Shown here: positions 38,301 to 47,668 of the stretch, in pieces
Numbering within the stretch: position 1 is the first letter of the stretch
Layout of the letters: each line of letters begins with the position of its first letter
Assembly (NCBI GenBank): GCA_028583415.1
Contig: CM053269.1
Location: 74,894,130-74,958,129, forward strand
Reading direction: 5' to 3'
Source: Protea cynaroides
Lineage: Eukaryota > Streptophyta > Magnoliopsida > Proteales > Proteaceae
DNA length: 64,000 nucleotides
Position numbers and translations under genes: made by a program
Notes under the pieces: model-generated
What the model saw: the letters and a program-made list of their open reading frames with translations, nothing else
Databases searched by the model: none
What the model was told of the DNA's origin: nothing

Positions 38301-41300
38301 CACTTCGGGGAAGTTCCTCAGATTCATGGTTTTCAGCCGTGGCATTGAGGCAAACCCCTCAAAAATCACTGCCATCCTCAATATGCCATCTCCGACTAAG
38401 GTGAAGGAAGTGCAGGAGCTAACCGGACGAGTGGCCGCCCTAAGCCGATTCATGTCTCGATCAGCGGACAAGTGCCTCCCCTTTTTCCAGATCCTCAAGG
38501 GCAACAAGACCTTTGAGTGGACAGCCAAATGTCAGCAGGCGTTCGAGGCATTGAAAACATACTTGGCATCTCCTCCACTCTTGGTTAAGCCCGAAGTTGG
38601 AGACACATTAGAGTTTTACTTGGAAGTATCTTCGAGGGCGGTAAGTGTCGTGCTTATCAAGGAAGTGGAGGGCGTCCAGCGTCTGATTTATACGTCAGTA
38701 AAATTCTGCTGGAGGTTGAAACCCGGTACAAATTCATCGAAAAAGTTGCTTTAGCATTGGTGACGATTGCGCGGAAGCTCAGGCCTTATTTTCAGGCGCA
38801 TTCCATCACCGTCCTAACGGATCAGCCTCTCAAGAAAATTCTGGCGAAGCCAGACATCTCGGGCCAGGTAATCGATTGGGCTGTCGAACTGGGGGAGTTC
38901 GATATCACTTACAAGCCTCGCACGGCCATCAAGGCTCAAACCTTGGCCGATTTTCTGATTGAGTCATCTCCTCCCGAAGAAACGGAGGAGGCAGGGGATA
39001 ACCCAAGCAAAGAAAGCACCTCGCATCCTTGGACCCTATTTGTCAATGGGGCATCGAACAAGACTCAGTGCAGTGCTGGTTTCATACTCACCAGCCCCGA
39101 AGGATTTCAGATTCGCTATGCCCTTCGATTCATGTTCCAGGTGTCTAATAATGTCGCCGAGTACGAGGCCCTGATAGCCGGATTATGCCTAGCCAAGGCA
39201 GTAATGGCCAGAAGGATAGAAGAGTCCAACGACTCTCAGCTGGTGGTGCGCCAATGGCGAGTACGAGGCAAAGAAAGTCAGTATGACCGCGTACTTGCGG
39301 AAGGTACAGGAGGCAGCCTCGATTTTTGACAGTTTTACGCTGCGCCATGTGCTTCAGGATCAAAACACACTGGCAGATTCCCTGTCAAGATTGGTTACTT
39401 CGGATTTGGCAGATCTAGATCATTCGGTGTACACCTAAACTCTGTTACACTCAACAGTGGATCCCAACTCTAAAGGGGTACTACCAGCAGCATCAGAGCC
39501 GTCATGGATTGACCCAATCTATTCATTTCTTCGAGAAGGCACCCTACCGGAAGACAAGAAGGAGGCCAGGCGGATACAGTCCAAGGCCACCCAATACATG
39601 GTTGAGGCAAACACTCTGTACAAGAAAGCCTTTACGTTCCCCCTGTTGCGGTGCTTGCGCCCCTCAGAAGCAGTATTGGCTATCCAAGAAGTTTACGAAG
39701 GTATTTGCGGAGCACATCAAGGGGGAGAGTCCTTGCTCATAAGATATTGCGTCAAGGCTATTACTGGCCAAAGATGCGAAAGGAGTGCATGGACTACGTA
39801 AAGAAATGTAGGAAGTGCCAAATGTATGTCCCAGTTCCCCACCTCTCAGCTGCCCCCCTGAGGTCCATAGAAGCAGCCCCCATTCCCTTCGCCACTTGGG
39901 GAATGGACATCATGGGTCCGCTTCCCTCTGCTCGCTACCAAAGGAAATTCGTCATAATCGCGGTGGATTACTTTACCAAATGGGCCGAGGCGGAGGCAGT
40001 GTCCAACATACCGGAGAGCGCGTGAATTTTTCAAAAAATCTGTTGTTTACCGCTACGGTATTCCCCGGGTGCTGATCACCGACAACGGTAAGCAATTTGA
40101 TAACAGGGCCTTCTCCGAATTCTGCGAAGAACACCGCATTGACCATCGGCGGGGCACGGTGAAGCACCCCCAGACCAGCGGACAAACGGAAACTACCAAC
40201 AAGATTTTACTCAAAGGCATCAAATCCCGATTGGAGGGCGCCAAGGGTCGATGGTTAGACAAGCTGCCGCACATTTTGTGTGCCGATCGGACAACCCAAA
40301 AAAGGCCACAAGAGAGTCCCCCTTCAGGTTGGCCTTTGGCACTGAAGCATGTGTCCCCCTGGAGGTACGTATCCCCTCACATAGATTCACAAATTATGAC
40401 CGTGCCTCCAACGATGATGGGTTGCGCGCAAACATGGACCTCCTAGAGGAAACAAGAGATCAAGCCCAAATCCAGATAGCTGCCCACCAACAGCAAGTGG
40501 CCCGGCATTACAACAAGAAGGCGTCAACGATCATTCAAGGTCGGAGACCTTGGTTCTCCGAAGGACAATCACATCCCACCCCACCAATCAGGGAAAATTA
40601 GCTCCCAACTGGGAATGACCCTATCAAGTCACAAAGGCACTACGGAGCGGCGCGTATCATCTAGTCGACATGGATGGAAAAGCCTTACCACGGGCATGGA
40701 ATGCGGAGCACTTCCGCCCATTCTATCAATAGTTTTCTTTTTTCCTTTCAATGATGTAACTCGACCATTGCGGCCATCATTTCAACACAAGGAAAGGATC
40801 ATTTGGCTTCCAATATTGTCTCCATACCGACGTCACAATGGTCCAACCCAAATTAAGACCCATGCGGCCGACAGAGTTCACCAACTTGTGAACACAGTTG
40901 GCCGGGGAGGGTAGACTGCGCCCCGACCTTAGGTCGAAGACCCATATGGCCGAAAGAGTTCACCAACTTGTGGACAGATTTGGCTGAGGAGGGTAGACTG
41001 CGCCCCGACCTTTGGTCAAAGACCCATATGGCCGAAAGAGTTCACCAATTTATGGACAGATTTGGCCGAGGAGGGTAGACTGAGCCCCGACCTTTGGTCG
41101 AAGACCCATACGGCCGAAAGAGTTCACCAACTTGTGGACACATTTGGCCGAGGAGGGTAGATTGAGCCCCGACCTTTGGTCGAAGACCCATGCGGCCAAA
41201 AGAGTTCACCAACTTATGGACACATTTGGCCACGGAGGGCAGACAGCCCCAATCTTAGTTTTGCCGGCCCCACGTCGACATACAATAGTCAAGCCAGTTT

Positions 41301-44300
41301 AAGTCGTACACAATTCAAGGAAATAAAAGACAGCAGTTTGAAGACATCTTCCATTGACAAAGGTTCAAAAGTGTTCAACAACTTACATCAACTTTCATAA
41401 GCAAGGGCCCCCCTCACATCAAAAACACTGAGGCCACATCAACACGAAAAAACAAAAAGAGAAAAAAAAAATATAATTACATTGCCAAGTCCCTAGCTGA
41501 TCTCTCCTTGAGGAGCCACCCCGGTGCCGGCGGCTTCGTCAGCAGTTCGCAAAGGAGAACCACCAAGGGTGCGGGGAAGACCTGTGGGAGATGCCGCGCC
41601 GAGCTGAGGAGTAGCTGGAGTCTCGTCATCACCTTCAAGGGAAGGGGGAGGATCCTCTCCTTTAAATACCTCTGCCAGTTGCCGAAGAATCACCTCTGGT
41701 ACATCCGTCGACACATTTACAGGCCTCAGGCATTCGGCGTCGGCATAGTCCACCCCGAGAACCTTTTCATCTACATACTCCTTCAACGCCTCGGCTCCCT
41801 GAGTGAAGCTATAAAGGGAACATCTTCCCATCAACTCCTTGAAGGCCTCCGACTTCTGATACAGGCGGACAGCCCCGGCGGCTATGGAGCAAGTCTTGAG
41901 GAATGCCTTCTTGAACTTCGCCCCTCGCTCTTTAGCAGCTTCAACAGTGCACCGAAGCCTGGCAATCCGCTCTTCCCTCGCCTTCTCTGCCTCCTGATAA
42001 CGGACTCTCCTCACGCATCGCCTCCACCTCGGCAGCTCAACGACTTCGGCGGTCACTGAGGTGACCTCGCGTTCCTTGGAGCGGAGTTGTGCCCTGGCAT
42101 CTTCCCTCTGCTCCTCTGCCTGATGCAGCTTGCGGTCCGTCTCGCTCAAGTCCTTCGCCATTTTTTCGACGCGCTGCTTCAGTGTCTCCATGTACACCCC
42201 GAGCTACGCAAAGACAACAGTAAAGGATTAGGCATGTAACTAAAGGTTGGAAAGGGATCAAGGGAACAAAGACAGCAACTTACCGATGCAGCTAGGGTGC
42301 CGGCGCCGGATATCAGGGATGGTGTGGGTAGATCCTGCACCAACTCCCAGTCTCGGGGCAGGATGGCCCCCTTCATCAGCTCTCGAGCGGCACGGATGTC
42401 GCCCATGGCTGTGTCGTCCTCGGTCAAGGCCCAGTTGGGGCGGAACACCTGCTCATCGCCAGTCTTTCTTCTGGGAAGGGGGCCGATGAATGGAATACGG
42501 CGAAACTCACTCATGTCCCCCCTGCCCCAGGTACTCCCTCGGCCTAATGGATGGAGACGCAGAGTGTTGTTGGGGGCGTAGAGGGGTGGAATGCCTGTCC
42601 CCTCCTGTCCCCGTCGATTCGACAAGCACGAGAACTGCCTCAGGAGTGGCAACAGCAGTCCCCTTTCCTGAAAAATCAAGAACACGATACCGAGGGATCA
42701 GGGGCATGGCATAGATACGGGCGGCATCGGCCAATGCAGAGTCAGGGGATGTCTTACGAGATCTTTTCAGGGTTTTCCGTGCCACGTCCCCCTCACTGCT
42801 GCACCTGTCCGACGCTGCCCTCTTCCCTTGATCATCATGGGATCTCTTCGCCGCGGCCTCCTGTTCTTTGGCGGCCTCCTTCCTCCGCAGCTCTATCAAA
42901 TATTCCTTTGACAACATCACTGCAACATACAAAAACAGAATCAGCCAGGGGTTAGTAGGTCGATGTTAGCATACACAACATCAAGGGAAATACTCACGCA
43001 GTCGGTTCTCATATAAAATTAGGGGGTTTCTCAGGTCGGCAACCCGGATGGGAGTCCCCTCTGACTGACGAGCTCGCCGCAGCAGCTCGGACTCTTCTGG
43101 CAGCAAGGGCACGTCGGTATTCAGCGTTTCCGCATCCAATTTTTTCCAGACGTTCTCTAACACCACATTCTCACCCCGGATGTAGAAAAATTTGTTCTTC
43201 CAGAGTTTGATCGATGTGGGCTTGTCTGCCAAAAGTTCACCAAAGTCAGGCTTCTTGGCGAAGTAATACCACCCCGTCTTGCAATAGTCGTTGAACGTAA
43301 ACATGGCCCGTAACATGTTCAGCGCCGGCCTATGCCCCAAATTCTTAAAATAGACGACGAAGGCAATCATGTTCTTCCAACAGTTGGGCATCAGCTGGAT
43401 CAGGGTCACCTTGTAATATTCCAGTATCTCAACCACCAGCCGCGGATCGGCACGCAGAACCCAGCCTTGAACATTTCAAGATTTACACACAACTCCGAGC
43501 GACGACTCCAGCAGGCTCTGTCCCCGGGGGCAGGCATCCGGATCTCCACATCGTCGGGAATTTGATGTCGCTCCCGAAGGTTAGCAAATTCAACCTTAGT
43601 CAAAAGGCACACTTCTTCCCCTGCATCGAACTCTAGAGGGGCATCAGCCTCCTCTCAGACCTCAATAATAACCTCCGACCTTATCTCGTGTGTCGAGACC
43701 CCCGCTAATAGTTCGTGCCGAGACAAGCCAGATGTTGTTCCTGACCTGCTGATGTTCCGGGATGGACTACTACTTCTCTCGGAAGCTTTTGTCCTTAGTT
43801 CCGTCTCGGGACCGCCCTCGAATACCCGGTCAATAGACTCCCGTGCTGACGATGTGCTAGTAATCGACCCGCTGCTAGACGTGGACGAGCTACTATTGCT
43901 GGTGGGATACGATCACACAGTCTCGATGTCTACCTCCGCATCGGTATCCCTACCCTTATCAACCATGGTTTAAGAAAATGAAACAAGTTCAGGAAAACTT
44001 ACTGATTACAAAACCGGCGTACTTCCGAACCGAGATGATGTCACTGCGCCGATGTCGCCGAGCCGATGTCGAAAAACCGATGTCGAAGGACTGAAGTCAC
44101 AAAGCCGACGTGAGCAATAGATCTTCAGGATGAGGGCCCTGCCTACCCCGCCACTCCTTTATATAAGGCAGTCTACTGACAGATGCTCTACGTGGCACCT
44201 CACCATAGGAATATCGAATCGGTGCATTTATTACCGACGACGCTTCCCGGGTCCGTCAGTCGGGTCCCGCCTTGCGGTATCCATGATCCCGACCCAGATC

Positions 44301-47300
44301 CGTGACTAAATCCGAATCCATATCTCAATGACCTCATCACAGTCGGACACATCGGATTCAAACTTGGGCATTCAGAAAGACGGGTCACGTGCAAATCCCG
44401 TGACTACATCGGCAACCTTCTTCAGATTTGATCGAGGTGTACTGGCCGCGGTGCCCACATCGGTCAAGTCACATCGGACTACCGCCGCAGCTTGGGTCAC
44501 GTGCCAATCCCGTGACCACATCGGCAACTTTCTTCAGATTTGACCGATGTGTACTGGCCGCGGTGCCCACATCGGTCAAGTCACATCGGACCACTGCCGT
44601 AGTTTGGGTCACGTGCAAATCCCGTGACCACATCGGCAACCTTCTTCAGATTTGACCGAGGTGTACTGGCCGCGGTGCCCACATCGGTCAAGTCACATCG
44701 GACTACCGCCACAGCTTGGGTTACGTGCCAATCCCGTGACCACATCGGCAACTTTCTTCAGATTTGACCGAGGTGTACTAGCCGCGGTGCCCACATCGGT
44801 CAAGTCACATCGGACTACCGCCGCAGCTTGGGTCACGTGCAAATCTCGTGACCACATCGACAACTTCTTTCAGATTTGATCGATGTGTACTGGCCGCGGT
44901 GCCCACATCGATCAAGTCACATCGACCCAATCGCATCGGTCCAGTAACATCGGCCTGATCATATCAGTCCAGCCACATCGGCCCCCTCGCATCGGATCAC
45001 CTTTGGCAGCGAGGTCACGTGCCAATCCCGTGACCCCATCGGTATGCATGAAGAGACAAGCCGATGTGAGTTGACCGCAGTGCCCACATTGGTACCTTCA
45101 CCCCCAGTTTGACATCGGCACCACAGTGCCCGCAACGATACCCGCACCCCCAAATTCAACACCGGCATCAGTCTCCCACAACGAGAATAACGCGACAGCA
45201 TCAGATCCATATTGATAGGAATTGGTGTACAGCCGAACCTTACGGGCTCAACAGAGCAACGAGGCAAGTTGTTAGGGAGAATTTCCATCGTTCTTCTTCG
45301 CTCAGCCGAACCCTACAGATTCAGCAGGGCAACGAGACAAGTGTTAGGGAATTCTGCCACACTGTCAATAGAACCACGCCACGAAGGACTCAACCCCCCT
45401 TCCACGTGGATGTTCCTGATTGGACATAAGAAAGTATCTTTACAAACTCAAACAAATGAGCAAAGGGCAAAAGCAGTATTACAGAAAAATGCACTATTCA
45501 CTATAAATAGGGCAAATCCCGAGAATTCAGGTATGAAAACATTTATTACTCATTACTCATCTTGGGATTCTCGCCCTGACACCTGCGACGGAAAATCTCA
45601 CACCTACCCCACTTACACTTAAATATTGTTGTGGGCTCTACACCGAGCCCATCAACTGTTCATAGAGCCCTAACTTTGGCATCGGAGTGGACACGGGGCC
45701 ACAGGCCCGCCTCCTCCCCTTGTCTTTGTTTGTCTTGCAGGTCCAGTCAGTTTGGTGGGCCTACAGGACGGATCAGGGCCGAAACACCCCATATTCTGGA
45801 TTATGCATAATTGAAGCATGAAGAAAATTGTCATGGCCAAAAATAAAAATGTCAAAAAAGAAAAGAAAAATAAGGATTCCTTAAACACTCTTCATGAACA
45901 CAAAGCAGGTTTTCTGGATTCTATTTTAAGATTGCAGATATCGATGCATATAATAGAAAAGGTGCCTACTAAGGTATTGGTAGAACTGTCTCACCATGTG
46001 CTAATGAAACAATATGCTATGTGTCTCAAATTCTTGTACTCGTTTTAACGATTGACGCTCTGACAAAATTTGATGGCGGCCACGAATGGGAATTTTCCTG
46101 AGACCCGTGATAGAAGCGGAGGGCTTTGGCCGATATGTATGGTTCGACCTGCCTTGGAGGAGATATATATACTTCTTTTCGTGTCTAGTTGCTTTAACTG
46201 CAGAGATGAGTTCGAAAGATATTTTTTGAGCTAGGGTTTAGAGACAGAGTTCATTGTTACAGTTTGAGTGTTCTTGATAGATCTCTATTGTACTACCTCA
46301 TTTTACATAGTGAATCATCTTCCTCTTCACCCGTGGATGTAGCACATCGCATTGGTGTGTAAATCACATAAATCTTTGTCTCATCTTTGCTTGAATCATT
46401 TTATTTTATTTTATTTTATTGGTTTCGTTGTATTTCTTGGTGTTTGTTTTTAACAAAATCAAAAATCATAAGGTGCATAATAAAAGTAGGCATCCATTAC
46501 ACATGATAGAGTTGTGTGAAGCTAATGCTCCCCGTTACCCATAGCACATGTATGGCTTAAGCTTAAGCTCAGGCACATAAATGGTCAACCCACACCATTG
46601 AAGATGAAGAATCCATAAATAAAGTGCTCATGTTAATTTTATAATTCTGAGCGAACTTAGACTTCGGATGCATCACCTAATTCAAAGGCATAATTTCATA
46701 CCATAATTTTAACAGAAACCAAGTCCTCTATTGATAATGCTTATACAAGTACCACTCCAAAGGTGGAAAGATACAGACATGGAATGACACAATCTGAACA
46801 CCCAAAAGTCAGTCTTAAACAAAATTCGAATATATTATATATCAATTAACTCAAATTCAATGAAGCCAGGAGCGATATAGATTGAAGTAGTAAGCAAAAG
46901 AAACGAGGACTTATGAATTAACAGAGATACAGGAATTGGCTCCTAAATACAGTAGAATAGCTGAAAAACAGAACCCCTGTAGCCAAACCAATTTATCCTT
47001 CAGTAAACAACATTGGTAAGGTAGAATAGCTGAAAACAGAACCCATGTAGCCAATCCAAGTTATCTGGTTCAGTAAACAATATTGTACCATGTAATAGTC
47101 TGCGACAACCAAAAGAATCAAGACTATTTCCCGTCACTCGATTGATAAAAAGAAAAACACTAGTTTTGGACATATTTAATGAACCCTAATCACAGAAAAC
47201 CATACCGATGCCCAGAGGAATAAGTATCAAAGCCAGGAAAGTAAAGAACGGATTAGAAGAGTGAAGTATTCACTAACCTCTGCTTCAGAGGCTCTTTCAT

Positions 47301-47352
47301 CGAAGGGTTTCAGAAAGTTCTGCAAGTCAGGTGAATCTCCAGACCCCGCCAT
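32319..47352 (-). CDS. Coiled-coil protein gene, four exons, gypsy element in intron 1
   Basis: Exons read 47352-47278, 32813-32771, about 32741 (or 32726)-32608 and 32507-32319. Exon 1 encodes MAGSGDSPDLQNFLKPFDER plus ASEAE and ends at a GTTAGT donor in phase 0. Exon 2 begins after TTACAG with ERLSKLEALLACKK, continuing a helical heptad pattern. Exon 4 encodes five alanine-rich heptads (LAAENAK, LAAENVK) and ends LREALCKLENQTK. Total is about 145 residues; no membrane or signal segment. A TATA box lies 175 bp upstream of the ATG. Odd point: between exons 2 and 3 only 29-44 bases could be intron, too short for plants; a one-base deletion would also explain it, since the exon 3 frame stays open back across this gap. 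The family is not recognised. Linking exon 1 to exons 2-4 rests on phase and heptad continuity. Confidence 0.68.
32814..34080 (-). other. Downstream part of intron 1 of gene 3
   Basis: From the acceptor (TTACAG) of exon 2 to the left target duplication of the gypsy element. No coding signal seen. Confidence 0.55.
34081..34085. repeat. Target-site duplication, left copy
   Basis: CCCCA, identical to 45787-45791, flanks the gypsy element. Confidence 0.95.
34086..34530 (+). repeat. 5' LTR of gypsy element
   Basis: 445 bp, TGTTAGGGAATTC to GGGCCGAAACA. TATA box TATAAATA at 34246-34253 is the likely sense promoter. Confidence 0.95.
34534..34551 (+). promoter_or_regulatory. Primer-binding site of gypsy element
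   Basis: TGGCGCCCACCGTGGGGC begins three bases after the 5' LTR. The TGG start complements a tRNA 3' CCA end. The exact tRNA was not established. Confidence 0.8.
34602..36990 (+). pseudogene. gag: gag of Tat gypsy element, frameshifted
   Basis: Starts at an ATG (MSLRRTRSHMVHPNPP) 68 bases after the primer site. The frame is lost in a C-rich tract near 34857-34880 and resumes in the frame open from 35076. A retrotransposon gag core spans about 35313-35705 (GAARMWFNNLPP and DETLRAFLARF), followed by an Arg/Glu-rich linker and a zinc-knuckle-like C-X2-H-X4-H-X4-C at about 36069-36110. Gag forms the particle and binds template RNA. The long Arg-rich tract (36200-36440) is typical of Tat gag proteins. 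Gag and protease share one open frame up to 37184. Confidence 0.88.
36990..37400 (+). pseudogene. Aspartic protease of Tat gypsy element, frameshifted
   Basis: The active-site motif VDTGSSAN lies at about 37060-37083 in the same frame as gag. The rest of the fold (LVSFSGDLVNVKGPI, then VPSSYNALLGRPGM) lies in another frame from about 37151, showing a frameshift near 37145-37155. A further shift occurs near 37375. The retropepsin would cleave the gag-pol polyprotein; this copy cannot. Confidence 0.85.
37400..38990 (+). pseudogene. Reverse transcriptase and first RNase H, interrupted
   Basis: The N-terminal part ends at an in-frame TAG at 37756-37758. The main polymerase domain follows in the same frame (GDKWRICIDFTNLN, GYNQIQMHAADSEKTAF, catalytic YVDD at about 38176-38190). 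A one-base loss near 38690 moves the frame; the RNase H of the gypsy type continues from about 38700 (ALVTIARKLRPYFQAH, LTDQPLKKILAKPD) to LADFLIES. The enzyme copies element RNA into DNA in the cytoplasmic particle. The order RT then RNase H then integrase excludes copia. Confidence 0.93.
38990..39440 (+). pseudogene. Second (archaeal-type) RNase H domain
   Basis: PWTLFVNGASNK, NNVAEYEALIAGL and NDSQLVV are the motifs of the extra RNase H found in Tat-group elements between the ancestral RNase H and integrase. The first catalytic aspartate, usually in VDGAS, is Asn here (VNGAS), which should abolish activity. A frameshift near 39250 separates the C-terminal part, which ends at 39438. Confidence 0.8.
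39457..40601 (+). pseudogene. Integrase of Tat gypsy element, frameshifted
   Basis: The H2C2 zinc-binding region falls in two frames (YEGICGAHQGGES, then YYWPKMRKECMDYVKKC with CRKC). The catalytic core has D in WGMDIMGPLP (about 39900), D in LITDNGKQF (about 40070) and E in SGQTETTNK (about 40178), matching the DDE triad of retroviral-type integrases. At least three frame changes (near 39745, 40025 and 40280) inactivate it. The C-terminal part includes the conserved FGTEACVPLEV segment. No chromodomain is seen. Confidence 0.9.
40850..41265 (+). repeat. 82-bp tandem array, about five units
   Basis: GAGTTCACCAA starts at 40874, 40956, 41038, 41120 and 41202, exactly 82 bp apart. Units also share GAGGGTAGACTG, CCCCGACCTTTGGTC and GAAGACCCATA. 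It lies between integrase and the end of the antisense gene. Confidence 0.95.
41493..43966 (-). pseudogene. Antisense spliced gene of the gypsy element (transposase_28-like)
   Basis: Runs against gag-pol. Exons: 43966-42998, 42919-42284 and 42203-41493. Introns of 78 and 80 bp have good borders (GTGAGT to TTGCAG, GTAAGT to GCGTAG) and preserve frame. Exon 1 holds the conserved core (MVEILEYYKVTLIQLMPNCW, GWYYFAKKPDFGELL, SIKLWKNKFFYIRGE), which I match to the plant family called 'putative gypsy type transposon' (transposase_28). Exon 3 encodes a coiled coil (MYMETLKQRVEKMAKDLSE) and a Pro-rich tail. A TATA box sits 190 bp upstream. Damage in this copy: an in-frame stop 17 codons in, another TGA near 43655-43660, and frame changes near 43435 and 42520. 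The function of this family is unknown to me; the two short introns show it was built to be expressed from the minus strand. Confidence 0.8.
44158..44165 (-). promoter_or_regulatory. TATA box of the antisense gene
   Basis: Minus-strand TATATAAA in a GC-rich setting, about 190 bp before the ATG at 43966. This is normal spacing for a plant promoter plus 5'UTR. Confidence 0.6.
44370..44960 (-). repeat. 112-bp tandem array with periodic G-boxes
   Basis: ACTGGCCGCGGTGCC-type sequence recurs at 44441, 44553, 44665, 44777 and 44889, exactly 112 bp apart. CACGTG G-boxes lie at 44386, 44498, 44610 and 44834, with TACGTG at 44722; another stands at 45016 outside the array. Each G-box is the left part of an inverted pair GGTCACG...CGTGACC. 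The array lies just upstream of the TATA box of the antisense gene. Confidence 0.93.
45231..45351 (+). repeat. Duplicated border upstream of the 3' LTR
   Basis: AGCCGAACC(C/T)TAC... to CAACGAG(A/G)CAAG plus TGTTAGGGA occurs at 45231-45278 and again at 45304-45350, 73 bp apart. The second copy runs into the 3' LTR start at 45342. Confidence 0.85.
45342..45786 (+). repeat. 3' LTR of gypsy element
   Basis: 445 bp, same ends as the 5' LTR; TATA box at 45502-45509. Confidence 0.95.
45787..45791. repeat. Target-site duplication, right copy
   Basis: CCCCA, identical to 34081-34085. Confidence 0.95.
45792..47277 (-). other. Upstream part of intron 1 of gene 3
   Basis: Between the exon 1 donor (GTTAGT at 47277) and the gypsy element. 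Contains a (TTTTA)n run near 46398-46420; no coding exon recognised. Confidence 0.55.
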
Positions 47353-47526
47353 TGTGGGAACCCTTACTTCCCAGAATAGAGAGACGACGCTGAAATCTGA
47401 ATCAACACGAGACGACTTCTTTCTTGGGCCCTCAACCGTAGAGAGAGGCGGGAGGGCTCAACGGAGTTGAGAGTTGAGATTCGGAGTCGGGAGACGCTAC
47501 CTCCTTATGGTGCCAGGCACAATTAC

Positions 47527-47535
47527 TTTTATATA
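47527..47535 (-). promoter_or_regulatory. TATA box of gene 3
   Basis: Minus-strand TATATAAAA, 175 bp before the ATG at 47352. The intervening leader is GC-richer than its surroundings, as expected for a 5'UTR. Confidence 0.6.
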
Positions 47536-47668
47536 CAAAAAGAATATTAATTAACAAAACTAACAATGAAACTAGAAAAATAACAAAATTATACATAAAT
47601 AGAAATAGATATTATTAAAATATACAAAACAGTGGCTGATTGTGTTTCTAGTTTGGGAAGTTTCCCAC

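Larger units (their letters stand above)
34086..45786 (+). mobile_element. Tat-lineage Ty3/gypsy LTR retrotransposon, 11.7 kb, with antisense gene
   Basis: Two 445-bp LTRs (34086-34530 and 45342-45786), both TGTTAGGG to CGAAACA, are flanked by CCCCA duplications. A primer site follows the 5' LTR. Domain order on the plus strand is gag, protease, reverse transcriptase, RNase H, a second archaeal-type RNase H and integrase, which is the gypsy order; the double RNase H points to the Tat group. Downstream are an 82-bp tandem array, a spliced gene on the minus strand, a 112-bp tandem array and the 3' LTR. By my hand alignment the LTRs differ at about 22 of 445 positions, mostly transitions. Gag-pol has several frameshifts and an in-frame stop, so the copy is not autonomous. 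Confidence 0.95.

Noticed and set aside
41508..42059. Plus-strand frame of 183 codons
   Set aside because: Shadow of the antisense gene on the minus strand, whose splice sites and coiled-coil content are stronger.
44200..45622. Several plus-strand frames with repeated peptides
   Set aside because: Arise from the 112-bp tandem array and the 3' LTR.
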